Source: Geomonas paludis (GTDB lineage Bacteria; Desulfobacterota; Desulfuromonadia; Geobacterales; Geobacteraceae). Taken from it: 64,000 nucleotides of DNA. A program made the translations under genes and the position numbers. Shown here piece by piece: positions 49,224-57,503 of the stretch. How positions within the stretch are numbered: the first letter of the stretch is position 1; each line of letters begins with the position of its first letter. The notes under the pieces were generated by a model. That model had not been told where the DNA came from and did no database searches. It was given only the letters and a program-made list of their open reading frames with translations. The stretch lies in the NCBI RefSeq assembly GCF_014193585.1, contig NZ_BLXY01000015.1:16065-80064 (forward strand). The letters run 5' to 3'.

Positions 49224-49811
49224 CTAGGCGGCGGCCTCTTCCTCGGTTGCAGCCTTGCGGCCGAGGATGCTGACCACCGGAGCCTTCGGATCGCTCAGAA
49301 TGGCGGTACCAATCGGGGCGTTGATGTCGCTCACGTGGATGGAGTGGCCGATAGCGAGGTCGACGACGTCGACGTTGATGTGCGCCGGGATGTGAACCGG
49401 GAGGCACTCGACTTCAACGGTGTGCATGGCGAAATCGAGGAAGCCGCCAGCTTTGACGCCGGCCGGGGTGCCGACCAGGTTCAGCTTGACCTGTACCTTC
49501 ACCTTGTCGGCGAGGTTGATCTTGTGCAGGTCGACGTGACGTGCGTGATTCTTCAGCGAGTCGCGCAGCAGGTCGGCAACGATGACGTTGGCGCCTTCCA
49601 GTGCGGGCACGCCCTGCAGGGTCAGGATGTGGTTGCGGCCGCCTTCGCCGGCGATGGCTTCGGTCAGTTCCTTCAGGCCGAGCGAAATGCTGACCGGCTC
49701 GATGCCCTTACCATACACGACGGCCGGAACGCGGCCGGCGGCACGCAGACGACGGCAGATACCCTTGCCGGTTTTTTCCCTCAGTTCAACATTCAGCACC
49801 TGCTTACTCAT
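49224..49811 (-). CDS. rplY: 50S ribosomal protein L25 / general stress protein Ctc
   Basis: The 195-residue product is the long (Ctc) form: an L25 5S-rRNA-binding domain (about 1-90, with [18 protein letters not shown]) and a C-terminal TL5 beta domain (about 95-185). E. coli L25 has only the first domain. It lies between prs and pth in a common order. Confidence 0.95.
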   Translation of the reverse strand: MSKQVLNVELREKTGKGICRRLRAAGRVPAVVYGKGIEPVSISLGLKELTEAIAGEGGRNHILTLQGVPALEGANVIVADLLRDSLKNHARHVDLHKINLADKVKVQVKLNLVGTPAGVKAGGFLDFAMHTVEVECLPVHIPAHINVDVVDLAIGHSIHVSDINAPIGTAILSDPKAPVVSILGRKAATEEEAAA

Positions 49812-49868
49812 ACATCCTCCGATGTCAATCTTGGTATTTGATCTTCCAATGACAGTTTTATTTAAGTA

Positions 49869-50819
49869 CTACACGAAAAGGGAGCTGACGGATTCGTCCT
49901 CGTGGATGCGGCGGATCGCCTCGGCCAGAAGGTCTGCTACGGAAAGCACCCTGAGTTTGTCGGTTTGTTCTGCCTTCTCGCCCAGCGGAACGGTGTCGGT
50001 GATGACCACCTTCTCGATGACGGAATTGTTGATCCTTTCGATGGCCGGGCCGGAAAGGACGCCGTGGGTGGCGCAGGCATAGACGTTGGCGGCCCCGTGA
50101 TCTTTCAGAGCCTGGGCGGCATGGGTCAGGGTGCCGGCGGTGTCGATCATATCGTCCAGGATGATGGCGTTCTTGCCCTTCACGTCGCCGATCAGGTGCA
50201 TGACCTCCGCCACGTTCGGGCCGGTGCGGCGCTTGTCGATGACGGCCAGGGTGCAGCCGAGCCTCTTGGCGAAAGCACGGGCGCGCTCGGTGCCGCCTGC
50301 GTCCGGCGATACCATGACCAGGTTGTCGAGGTCGTCGGCGAAGCGGCTCTTCAGATGAGCCAGGAGAACCGGCGCAGCGTAGAGGTTATCCACCGGGATG
50401 TTGAAGAAGCCCTGGATCTGGCCTGCGTGCAGGTCGATGGTAACTACGCGGTCGGCGCCGGCTGCTGTGATCAGGTCGGCCACCAGCTTGGAGGTGATCG
50501 GGGTCCTGGGGGCAGCCTTGCGGTCCTGGCGCGCGTAGCCGTAGTAGGGGATCACGGTGGTGATGGTCGCTGCGGACGCCCTCTTCAGGGCATCGATCAT
50601 GATGAGCAGTTCCATCAGATTGTTGTTGGTCGGGCAGCAGGTGGACTGAACCACGTAGATGTCACGACCGCGCACGTTCTCGCCGATTTCGACCATGATC
50701 TCGCCGTCGGAGAAGGTCCTCACCTTGGCCTTGCCCAGGGGGACCCTGAGGCAGTCACAGATCTTCTCTGCCAGAACCGGATTGGAGTTACCGCTGAACA
50801 CCCTGATCTTGTTTTCCAT
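49869..50819 (-). CDS. prs: Ribose-phosphate pyrophosphokinase
   Basis: The 316-residue enzyme makes PRPP for nucleotide, histidine and tryptophan synthesis. It is a class I Prs with the [29 protein letters not shown] and PRPP-binding [16 protein letters not shown] segments. ATG 50819 is preceded by AAGAGGG at some distance; a TTG one codon upstream is less likely. In many bacteria ispE and tRNA-Gln lie directly upstream; here an island of 6.7 kb comes between. Confidence 0.97.
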   Translation of the reverse strand: MENKIRVFSGNSNPVLAEKICDCLRVPLGKAKVRTFSDGEIMVEIGENVRGRDIYVVQSTCCPTNNNLMELLIMIDALKRASAATITTVIPYYGYARQDRKAAPRTPITSKLVADLITAAGADRVVTIDLHAGQIQGFFNIPVDNLYAAPVLLAHLKSRFADDLDNLVMVSPDAGGTERARAFAKRLGCTLAVIDKRRTGPNVAEVMHLIGDVKGKNAIILDDMIDTAGTLTHAAQALKDHGAANVYACATHGVLSGPAIERINNSVIEKVVITDTVPLGEKAEQTDKLRVLSVADLLAEAIRRIHEDESVSSLFV

Positions 50820-51145
50820 CAATGCACCGGCCCTCTTTGTTTTTTTCTTTTATAAATTGGCTGCACGTGCACCGGTCGCCACGGCGGGGCAGCCTGCATC
50901 CAAAACCCAGGAAACGCTACTTAATACAATAGTTGCCCCGTGAAGTCAATCGAAAAGCTATCATGAGAGCCCCCCTCCCTCCTCGCCGGGACGCCCTCTG
51001 CCGGGCTCGGGTGAGAGACACCGCTTCTTGCACTAAAAAAACCTGCGCCACAACGGATTGTTGACAAAAACCGCTACAGTTAGTATCCAACCTGACGATA
51101 AGAAACCTGCCGAACAACACGGACGTTTGCGAGGAGGATACCAGC
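50820..51145. other. Intergenic region between prs and PilZ gene
   Basis: No gene is seen. It should hold the prs promoter (minus strand) and the PilZ promoter. A GC-rich stretch (50965-51020) with a few GAGGGC/GCCCTC words has no clear structure. Confidence 0.5.
51061..51089 (+). promoter_or_regulatory. Candidate promoter of the PilZ gene
   Basis: TTGACA (51061-51066), a 17-base spacer, and TATCCA (51084-51089). The -10 box is weak. Confidence 0.5.
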
Positions 51146-51559
51146 ATGGAACAGCGGCGTTTTCACCGGGTCGCATACAGTGCCCCCGGGGAATTGGTTC
51201 ATCATGACATCAAATATCGTTGCCGCCTTGAGAACGTGAGTCTGCGCGGCGCCCTGATCAGCGCCGACGAGTGCCTGATGGTGCCGGTCAACGAGTCCTG
51301 CACGCTCACCGTCCGGCTCGAGCCGGGGAAAGAACCTTTGATCATTAGGGTAAGCGTGGTGCACTGCTTCTTCTCTATGGTTGGTGTCAAGTTCATCGGA
51401 TTTGCAGGTGACGCCGAATTGAAACTGCTGGAACTGCTCAAGCAGCAGACTTCGGAGCCGGAAAAGCTCATGCAGGAGTGGGAAACGCTAAGGAAGGAGA
51501 CGCCCGTCAGCGAGGAAGAGAGAAACGACATCCGGGAACCGGCGCTGGCTATCTTCTGA
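51146..51559 (+). CDS. PilZ-domain protein
   Basis: The 137-residue product has a PilZ-like domain at about 1-95, with RRFHR at the start and NVSLRGALIS downstream. These correspond to the RxxxR and (D/N)xSxxG c-di-GMP-binding motifs, so it should bind c-di-GMP. A helical tail rich in Glu follows (about 97-137). It is a single-domain receptor whose partner is not evident. GAGGAGG precedes the start. It is convergent with the next gene and near two GEMM riboswitches. Confidence 0.85.
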   Translation: MEQRRFHRVAYSAPGELVHHDIKYRCRLENVSLRGALISADECLMVPVNESCTLTVRLEPGKEPLIIRVSVVHCFFSMVGVKFIGFAGDAELKLLELLKQQTSEPEKLMQEWETLRKETPVSEEERNDIREPALAIF

Positions 51560-51576
51560 CCGCCAGCGCCCCCCGT

Positions 51577-51945
51577 TCAGTGTTTGGTGGGGCTGATCTC
51601 GCAATCCTTGGGAATACGTCTTTCGTAGGGGAGGCAGCTGTTGATGTTGAGCACCTCTTCGGCCAGCGCCAGGCTCTTGTAGCGCAGCGAAACCTGCTCC
51701 AACTTATCCTTCAATCGCAGCAGGACATCGATGCTCTCGCTTTTGGCGTATTCGTTGTACAACTGCATCACTTCCAGGAACACCGCATCCAGCGACTCGT
51801 CCAGCGTGACGTCGCCGCCGGCTTCCGGCGCAGCCTCGGCACTCTCCCTGCTCCAGTTCTGACGCACCTCGTCTCTGAAGCGTCCCAGTGCGATTCTGTC
51901 GATCTTGTACTTGGCATTACCGATTTCAAGGATGCTTCTAACCAT
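51577..51945 (-). CDS. Hypothetical protein, helical
   Basis: The 122-residue product has no signal peptide or membrane segment. The N-terminal part (IGNAKYKIDRIALGRFRDEVRQ) and the central SLDAVFLEVMQLYNEYAKSE look alpha-helical. I do not recognise a family. GAGAGGGC precedes ATG 51945. It is convergent with the PilZ gene with a 17-base gap and divergent from the riboswitch unit. A small cytoplasmic regulator is possible. Confidence 0.55.
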   Translation of the reverse strand: MVRSILEIGNAKYKIDRIALGRFRDEVRQNWSRESAEAAPEAGGDVTLDESLDAVFLEVMQLYNEYAKSESIDVLLRLKDKLEQVSLRYKSLALAEEVLNINSCLPYERRIPKDCEISPTKH

Positions 51946-52103
51946 GCCCTCTCCCGATACAGCCCATGATCATTAAAAACGAGACAGTTCAATGACCGCC
52001 TCCATGCTGTATCAATTCGGCAAATGCAGGGGAAACTTTAGTGATTTTGCTTCGGTGCATTGATCCAGCGAAAGAAAAATGATCGCGGCTTCAAAAAGCT
52101 TCC

Positions 52104-52132
52104 TTGACAGGGTTTCCGCCTTGAGCTATCGT
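52104..52132 (+). promoter_or_regulatory. Promoter of the first GEMM riboswitch unit
   Basis: Consensus TTGACA (52104-52109), a 17-base spacer and TATCGT (52127-52132). A start near 52139 would lie about 25 bases before the riboswitch aptamer. Confidence 0.65.
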
Positions 52133-52162
52133 TCCACCAAATTTTCCACCCCATACGATAGA

Positions 52163-52268
52163 CGATAATACTAAACCATCCGCGAGGATGGGACGGAAAG
52201 CCTACAGGGTCTCACCGAGACAGCCGGGTCGCCGAAATATCACAAAGATATTCGGCCCCGGCTTTTTT
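52163..52268 (+). promoter_or_regulatory. GEMM-I riboswitch 1, GEMM-Ib (3',3'-cGAMP) type, with terminator
   Basis: The conserved GEMM-I core is present: AAACCATCC, the GCGA loop hairpin, GGGACGGAAAGCC (with the intercalating A), a GGTCTCACCGAGACAGCC helix and a CCGGGTCGCCGAA close. In Vc2 numbering position 20 is A (at 52170) instead of G; this substitution marks the GEMM-Ib class of Geobacter, which prefers 3',3'-cGAMP. The P1 3' strand is shared with a terminator (arms 52223-52241 and 52247-52262, then six T residues), so ligand binding should allow read-through: an ON switch for the genes at 52353-54075. Confidence 0.92.
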
Positions 52269-52352
52269 ATTGCCCAAAATCCAACCACCCTTTGCGTCTG
52301 ACTACAACCGGTTGCGTTCACGCGAAGGCTGGTACACCAGGAGGAACCACAT

Positions 52353-52622
52353 ATGAGCATGAGATCTTTACTCAATACCTTGGCGGCAGGAGCAGCTTTA
52401 TGCGTCCTGTGCGCTGCAACCGCCCCGACTGCGCAAGCCGGGTCCGTCGGCGTCAGCATCAATCTGAACGGCTATCTCCCCGCTCCTCCGGGAGTGCATA
52501 TCTATTACGATTCCGGCCGCCCCTATTACGTGGAAAACCACCAGAGGGTTTACCTGAAGAAGGGAAAAGAGCACCACGACAACGGCAAGAAGAAAGGGCA
52601 CAAAAAACACCACAAGGACTGA
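52353..52622 (+). CDS. Small secreted His/Lys-rich protein
   Basis: The 89-residue precursor has a signal peptide (cut near TAQAG, residue 30), leaving a mature protein of about 60 residues. The centre is aromatic (PGVHIYYDSGRPYYVENHQRVYL in part) and the end is a His/Lys-rich tail (KGHKKHHKD), which could bind metals or negatively charged surfaces. AGGAGG precedes the ATG. It is the first gene behind riboswitch 1. Proteins of this build, with a YY-containing core, are common and unnamed in such genomes. Confidence 0.75.
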   Translation: MSMRSLLNTLAAGAALCVLCAATAPTAQAGSVGVSINLNGYLPAPPGVHIYYDSGRPYYVENHQRVYLKKGKEHHDNGKKKGHKKHHKD

Positions 52623-52655
52623 TAGCTGTTCACGGGTAAAAGGAGGTTAGCGACT

Positions 52656-53588
52656 ATGCGAAACACGACTGTTGCCTTTAGATCCGTCATCATCGCCATT
52701 GGCGCCATCATTGCCGCCATGGTCTACCTCGGAGGCTGCGGTGGCGGTGGCGGCAGCGCCAGCACCGGAACCCTCAAGCTCGCCATCACCGACAAACCAA
52801 GCGATGCGTACCAGAGCCTGGTCATCTCCATCAAGGAGATTCGGGTGGTGCCGGCCGGCCACGAAAACGCTGCTGACAGCGACCCGGCCCTCCCCGTGCT
52901 GGCCAGGTTCAACCCGCAGGAAAAGGTCATCGACATCATGACCCTGCAGTTCGTCCAGCAGGCCCTGGGCGAGATCGTGCTGCCAGCGGGGACATACCGC
53001 CAGATCCGCCTGGTTCTGTACCCAAACCCGAACGGGAACCAGGCCCCGGTCAACTACCTTACCCTGAAGAGCGATCCGAACACCAAGATCCCGCTGACCA
53101 CTCCCAGCGGCCAGACCTCGGGGCTTAAGATCCTCGGCCCCATCGAGGTGAAACCGGGCGTGATCAACGCGGTCATGATCGACTTCGACCCGAACACCGC
53201 GGTCGTGCAGCGCGGCAACAGCAACGAGTACAACCTCAAGCCCACCGGCATCAGGCTGATCCAGATGGCCAACGTCCTGAACCAGTTCGGCTCCATCATC
53301 GGCAACGTCAGCAACACCCTGCAGAACTGGAGCAGCGCCACCGTTTCCATCAAGCGTCGCGGGACCATCAACGATGCGACCCCCATAGCCTCCGGCCAGA
53401 TCTTCGCTACCTATACCAGCGGCCGGTATCAGGCACCCTTCTCGGCTTTCGTGCCCGCCAGCGAGATCGGGTGGGGCTACAAGACCTTCATAAACTCCAA
53501 CGGCTTCGTGCTCTACTCGTCGGCCGCTGTGCCGGTGGTGCAGGGGCAGGCCAGGGATCTGGGGAATATCGTCCTCGTTCCGCAATAG
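52656..53588 (+). CDS. DUF4382 domain lipoprotein
   Basis: The 310-residue precursor has a hydrophobic leader followed by GGCGGGGGSAS, where the Cys is a likely lipidation site. The DUF4382 domain (about 38-185) shows TGTLKLAITDKPSDAYQSL and the LPAGTYRQIRLVL strand; a second beta domain follows (about 215-310). DUF4382 proteins are exported and of unknown function. AAAGGAGG lies upstream. It is the second gene of the riboswitch 1 unit, 33 bases after the small protein. Confidence 0.88.
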   Translation: MRNTTVAFRSVIIAIGAIIAAMVYLGGCGGGGGSASTGTLKLAITDKPSDAYQSLVISIKEIRVVPAGHENAADSDPALPVLARFNPQEKVIDIMTLQFVQQALGEIVLPAGTYRQIRLVLYPNPNGNQAPVNYLTLKSDPNTKIPLTTPSGQTSGLKILGPIEVKPGVINAVMIDFDPNTAVVQRGNSNEYNLKPTGIRLIQMANVLNQFGSIIGNVSNTLQNWSSATVSIKRRGTINDATPIASGQIFATYTSGRYQAPFSAFVPASEIGWGYKTFINSNGFVLYSSAAVPVVQGQARDLGNIVLVPQ

Positions 53589-53661
53589 CCGCAGCGGTTA
53601 GAATCCGGCCCTCTCCGCTTGGGGAGGACCGGGTGCATTAACAAGAAGGAGAAGAAAGTGT

Positions 53662-54075
53662 ATGCCTATAATTGAATGGAAAGACTGTTATGTGGTCGGC
53701 ATACAAGAGATCGATCAACACCATCAAAGCCTGGTGCAGTATCTCAATAAGACCTACGATCACTTCCGGGAGGGGCACCAGTTGGACCCCTCAGTGCTGG
53801 AGATCCTCATCGATTACTCCATGCAGCATTTCGGTTGCGAGGAGCGGTGGATGGAGAATTCTTCCTACCCGAAGCTGGGCACTCACAAGGACGAGCACCG
53901 GCAATTCCGGGCCAAGATTTCGCAACTGAAGAAAAAACGGGCACTTGACACCAAGGCCTCCGTCGAACTCCTCTGGTTTCTCTGTAACTGGGTCACCCAC
54001 CATATACGCGAGACCGATGCGGAGTTCGGCAGGTACCTCAGCACCAAGTCACGACACGGGGTGACGACAACATAA
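53662..54075 (+). CDS. Bacteriohemerythrin
   Basis: The 137-residue product has the hemerythrin di-iron ligand pattern: EIDQHHQSL (first His), MQHFGCEERWM (His and Glu), HKDEHRQF (two His), and a final HHIRETD (His and Asp). It would bind O2 or NO, in the cytoplasm since no signal peptide is seen. The start MPIIEWKDCYVVG matches the family. It follows DUF4382 by 73 bases. Its stop codon is directly followed by riboswitch 2. Confidence 0.92.
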   Translation: MPIIEWKDCYVVGIQEIDQHHQSLVQYLNKTYDHFREGHQLDPSVLEILIDYSMQHFGCEERWMENSSYPKLGTHKDEHRQFRAKISQLKKKRALDTKASVELLWFLCNWVTHHIRETDAEFGRYLSTKSRHGVTTT

Positions 54076-54179
54076 CGACAATACTCAACCATCCGCGAGG
54101 ATGGGGCGGAAAGCCTACAGGGTCTCACCGAGACAGCCGGGTTGCCGAAGATCACCAGAACTCGGCCCCGGCTTTTTTT
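54076..54179 (+). promoter_or_regulatory. GEMM-I riboswitch 2, GEMM-Ib (3',3'-cGAMP) type, with terminator
   Basis: It is nearly identical to riboswitch 1 through CCATCCGCGAGGATGG and GGAAAGCCTACAGGG. Position 20 in Vc2 numbering is again A (54083), the cGAMP-selective base. It differs in having GGGGCGG where copy 1 has GGGACGG, and CAACC for AAACC. The terminator has arms 54136-54149 and 54161-54172 and seven T residues (54173-54179). The aptamer starts within 10 bases of the hemerythrin stop codon, so there is no room for a separate promoter outside that gene. Confidence 0.9.
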
Positions 54180-54333
54180 GTTCCTGCGCCTGAAATAGGG
54201 AATATCATATGTAAAGAATCGCGACGTAACTGCCTACTACACGCTGCACGAGCCCCGCGTCCTCCCCTTTGCGAAGGGGAGACAGAGGGGATTTGCCTAT
54301 ATGAGCTGGATCAACACAAAGGAGGACAAGAGC

Positions 54334-54999
54334 ATGAAAACAATGAAACTCTTGGCAGTTGCGGTCGCCGCTGCCCTGATGGCAATTTCCGTCGCCCCGG
54401 CCTATGCCGGGAAGGAGTCTAGAAAGATCGAGGACTGCATCGAGGTCGTCAAGGCGATCAAGGCGATCCCCGAGGAGGGCATTCCCCCGATGCTGCTGAA
54501 GAACGCGCAGGGGATAATGATCGTTCCCGAGGTAATTAAGGTTGGTTTCGTGGTCGGCGGCAGGTACGGCACGGGCATTCTAACCTTGCGCGACGAAAAA
54601 GGGAACTGGAGCGACCCCGTCTTCGTCAAGATCGCCGGCGGCAGCCTGGGGTGGCAGATAGGGGCCGAATCCACGGACCTGATCCTCGTCTTCAAAACCA
54701 GGAAAAGTGTGGACGGAGTCCTCAGGGGCAAGTACACACTGGGAGCCGACGCTTCCGTAGCTGCAGGCCCGGTGGGGCGAAGCGCCGAGGGAGCGACCGA
54801 CGTCACCCTGAAGAGCGAGATCCTCTCCTATTCGCGCAGTCGCGGCCTATTTGCTGGAATCGCCCTCAACGGAGCCGCCTTGATGATCGACGACGATGCC
54901 AACGGCGCCTACTACGGCAACCTCGATCCAAGGACCATAGCAGCCGGTGAGACCGGCAAGCGCCCCCCCGAAGTAAAACAACTGCTTGACCTGCTATAA
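54334..54999 (+). CDS. SYLF (Ysc84-type) lipid-binding protein, exported
   Basis: The 221-residue precursor has a signal peptide (about 1-23, ending in APAYAG). The rest is a SYLF domain: a helical N-terminal part (about 24-60), then GIMIVPEVIKVGFVVGGRYGTGIL and the C-terminal SYSRSRGLFAGIALNGA segment. SYLF domains bind phosphoinositides or other lipids; the bacterial proteins are exported and uncharacterised. I chose ATG 54334 with AAAGGAGG upstream. It lies behind riboswitch 2, with 150 bases between that hold a GC-rich repeat (54253-54290). Confidence 0.9.
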   Translation: MKTMKLLAVAVAAALMAISVAPAYAGKESRKIEDCIEVVKAIKAIPEEGIPPMLLKNAQGIMIVPEVIKVGFVVGGRYGTGILTLRDEKGNWSDPVFVKIAGGSLGWQIGAESTDLILVFKTRKSVDGVLRGKYTLGADASVAAGPVGRSAEGATDVTLKSEILSYSRSRGLFAGIALNGAALMIDDDANGAYYGNLDPRTIAAGETGKRPPEVKQLLDLL

Positions 55000-55017
55000 T
55001 AGGTCCACAGATGTGAA

Positions 55018-55051
55018 GGCCGCCCCTCCCCCATGGTCGGGCGGCCTTTTT
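55018..55051 (+). terminator. Intrinsic terminator of the SYLF gene
   Basis: GGCCGCCC and GGGCGGCC enclose a 13-base loop and are followed by five T residues. Confidence 0.9.
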
Positions 55052-55099
55052 GATGCCAGCCATCATGGCGCGCTCCTCATTGTCAGATCAACAAAATGA

Positions 55100-55285
55100 A
55101 ATGCGAGTTCGTCACCTGAGAGGGGAAGTCCCTCACCTGAAGTGCGGAGTTCCTCACCTGAAGTGCGAAATTCTTCTCCTGAATCGCTAAGTTCGTCGGC
55201 CAAAGTGCCAAGTTCTTCACATGAAATGCAAGTTCGTTATGATGAAGTGTGAAGTTCTTTACCAAAAAGCGAAGCTTCTTCGCAT
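55100..55285. repeat. Degenerate 21-base direct repeat array
   Basis: About nine units with an AGTTC-TCACCTGAAGTGCG-like consensus start at 55106, 55127, 55148, 55169, 55190, 55211, 55231, 55253 and 55273. Spacing is 21 bases except for three units of 20 or 22 that balance. On the minus strand the open frame 55083-55265 reads as seven-residue repeats of the ALQVRNF kind, but it lacks a ribosome site. On the plus strand the units are out of frame with stops. A structural or DNA-level role seems more likely than a protein. Confidence 0.8.
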
Positions 55286-55518
55286 AAAAATTTTAAGTGA
55301 ATGGCAGGAAGTACGCAGGTCACCGTCTAAAGCTCACGTCATTCCCTAAATCTTCGATCTGGAAAGCCGGAACGAGAAAGAGTAAGATAAGCATTAGGTC
55401 ATGAAACCAACGGTATGGCAATAGGCATCACAGCTACACCGGCTGGCGCGATGGTCGATGAAGACCCCAGGGAGACGGAGGAAGTTCTAAAGGCGAGTGC
55501 ACGCAGTGGAGGTTTGCC

Positions 55519-55719
55519 ATGACAAAAGATCTGCTTAAAAATAAAGAATTTGACTTGGTGAGCGTAATCTACAACGCATCGCAGGCGGCTGAGACCTGCA
55601 GCCAGTACATAAAAGACGCCGAAGGCGATCAGGAAGTGGAAAGGTTCTTTAACGACGTAATCGACTCCAACTCGAATCTGGTGCAAAAAGGCAAAGACCT
55701 GCTCAAAAACCGGATCTAA
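55519..55719 (+). CDS. Small hypothetical protein
   Basis: The 66-residue product is hydrophilic and predicted to be helical (LLKNKEFDLVSVIYNASQAAET, quoted in part, and GDQEVERFFNDVI). I do not recognise a family. GGAGGT at 55508-55513 fits the ATG. A short open frame of 35 codons (55415-55522) overlaps it by ATGA and could couple its translation. A strong terminator follows. Confidence 0.65.
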   Translation: MTKDLLKNKEFDLVSVIYNASQAAETCSQYIKDAEGDQEVERFFNDVIDSNSNLVQKGKDLLKNRI

Positions 55720-55746
55720 GAACGCAGTAAGGAGCGTAAAGCATGA

Positions 55747-55783
55747 AGAGGGGATTGGCCGGGAAGGCCAGTCCCCTCTTTTT
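55747..55783 (+). terminator. Intrinsic terminator after the small hypothetical gene
   Basis: Arms AGAGGGGATTGGCC and GGCCAGTCCCCTCT (one mismatch) enclose GGGA and are followed by TTTTT. It may also act for the convergent carbonic anhydrase gene. Confidence 0.9.
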
Positions 55784-55813
55784 AGTTGTTTTATTTTGCT
55801 TGGCCGAGATCGA

Positions 55814-56512
55814 CTACCGGAGAACGGTAACGACACCGGTGGCAAGGTCGTACTTCGCTTTCACGAGCTTAACCTTGCCGAGTTCCAGGTACTCCTTCAC
55901 GATCGGGGAGTTGACCTCGATCGACTCGGCAACCTTCTTGACGTTCTCGACGATGCATTCCTCGACAACCTCGGCCTTGGTCCCGGTGGGGTTGGTGGCC
56001 AGCACTTCCGTCACGGCAGGATCGATGGCTTTAACGAGGCTGTCGATGTTCTTAGGAGGCAAGGTGCCTGCAATATGCGAGTCATAGGTAGCGGTAACCG
56101 CGCCGCATTTGGAGTGACCGAGGACCATGATCAGCGAGGCACCGAGGTGCTCAACGCCGTATTCGATGCTCCCCAAAAGTTCACTGGCCGAGGCGACATT
56201 ACCGGCAACGCGCGCAACGAAAATCTCTCCCAGGCCTTTATCGAAAAGAATCTCCGGCGGAACGCGGGAGTCGGAGCAGGTCAGGATGATCGCGTAGGGG
56301 TGCTGGCCTGCCACGAGATCGGTCCTGCGCGCCGGGGACGACATCTTCTCCAGATGCTCAACTTCACCTTTCACGAATTCCCTGTTCCCTGCCATCAGCA
56401 TGCTCAATGCCTGGTCGGGTGTCACAGTTGTCGTAGTAGACGAAGCCCAGCAAGGCGCAACCGAGAGCAGACTTCCTGCCAGTGCCATGTACACAGCCAA
56501 TCTTTTGAACAT
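55814..56512 (-). CDS. Periplasmic beta-class carbonic anhydrase
   Basis: The 232-residue precursor has a signal peptide (about 1-23, cut near CWASS). The beta-carbonic anhydrase zinc motifs are CSDSR (Cys, Asp, Arg) and GHSKCGAV (His, Cys). It interconverts CO2 and bicarbonate, here in the periplasm. I chose ATG 56512 with GAGGATTA upstream; the frame extends far upstream only by chance. It is a single gene, divergent from the isochorismatase gene. Confidence 0.95.
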   Translation of the reverse strand: MFKRLAVYMALAGSLLSVAPCWASSTTTTVTPDQALSMLMAGNREFVKGEVEHLEKMSSPARRTDLVAGQHPYAIILTCSDSRVPPEILFDKGLGEIFVARVAGNVASASELLGSIEYGVEHLGASLIMVLGHSKCGAVTATYDSHIAGTLPPKNIDSLVKAIDPAVTEVLATNPTGTKAEVVEECIVENVKKVAESIEVNSPIVKEYLELGKVKLVKAKYDLATGVVTVLR

Positions 56513-56785
56513 TAATCCTCCTTTGATGCCCGAAGGGCCTGTAGTCGCAGCATAAACGCCGCTAAATGGGCGCACACTGTAAACAACGGACGCATGCAGC
56601 GCAAGATTTTTAATGTGATCATTATTAAAATTAAACCCAGGCGAGTGCAAACACGTACACGTCGTCAGGCTGGAAAGTGGCAGCCTGAAGTGATTACTAC
56701 CTTTCTTGACCTCCGCCCCACTGCAACTAGAATATGACCACACTTGGTATCCGGGCGACTCGTGCCCCCGCAAAGGAGGAAACAC

Positions 56786-57412
56786 ATGAGCAACAGATAC
56801 GCTAGATTGTCCAAGGATAGTGCCGCCGTTCTGCTTATCGACCACCAGTCCGGGTTGATTTCCCTGGTCCAGGATTTCTCCCCGGGGGAGTTCAAGAACA
56901 ACGTGCTCGCTCTGGCCGACTGCGCGAAGTACTTCAAGCTGCCCACCATATTGACCACGAGCTTCGAGGGGGGGCCCAACGGGCCGTTGGTGCCTGAACT
57001 TAAGGAGACCTTCGCCAATGCTCCTTACATCCCGCGCCCCGGACAGATCAACGCCTGGGATAACGAAGACTTCGTAAATGCGGTTAAAAACACCGGTTGC
57101 AAGCAACTTATCATTGCCGGGGTGGTGACCGAGGTCTGTGTCGCCTTCCCCGCTCTTTCTGCGGTAGAGGCAGGGTATGAGGTGTTCGTGGTGACCGACG
57201 CTTCGGGGACGTTCAACGAGGTGACGCGGCACGCGGCGTGGGCGAGGATGGCGGCAGCCGGGGTCCAGCTCATGAGTTGGTTCGGCGTTGCGTGCGAACT
57301 GCACCGCGACTGGCGCAACGACATCGAAGGACTGGGCAACCTCTTCTCCAATCACATTCCCAACTACCGCAACCTGATTACGAGCTACCTAGCAAAAGGG
57401 AATGGGAAATAA
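56786..57412 (+). CDS. Isochorismatase-family (YcaC-like) hydrolase
   Basis: The 208-residue cysteine hydrolase has the catalytic Asp in LLIDHQSG, a Lys in the middle region, and the nucleophile Cys in VVTEVCVAFPAL. Overall it looks like YcaC, a multimeric hydrolase whose substrate is unknown. AAAGGAGGAA lies 6 bases before ATG 56786; the frame extends 42 bases upstream without family similarity. It is convergent with ispE/tRNA-Gln. Confidence 0.9.
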   Translation: MSNRYARLSKDSAAVLLIDHQSGLISLVQDFSPGEFKNNVLALADCAKYFKLPTILTTSFEGGPNGPLVPELKETFANAPYIPRPGQINAWDNEDFVNAVKNTGCKQLIIAGVVTEVCVAFPALSAVEAGYEVFVVTDASGTFNEVTRHAAWARMAAAGVQLMSWFGVACELHRDWRNDIEGLGNLFSNHIPNYRNLITSYLAKGNGK

Positions 57413-57470
57413 GCTGAGGGAGTTTGGGAGGGTACGATTAAAGGCAACAGGCTTGGGTGGGAATGAAAAA

Positions 57471-57503
57471 AGGGTTAGCTCGGTGAGCTAACCCTTTTTC
57501 TTA
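57471..57503. terminator. Bidirectional terminator between tRNA-Gln and the hydrolase gene
   Basis: Near-perfect 15-bp arms AAAAAGGGTTAGCTC and GAGCTAACCCTTTTT enclose GGT. It has T-runs on both strands, so it should end both transcripts. Confidence 0.9.

Noticed and set aside
55083..55265. 60-codon frame over the 21-bp repeats as a gene
   Set aside because: No ribosome site is visible and the heptads arise from the repeat period; kept only as a repeat and a finding.
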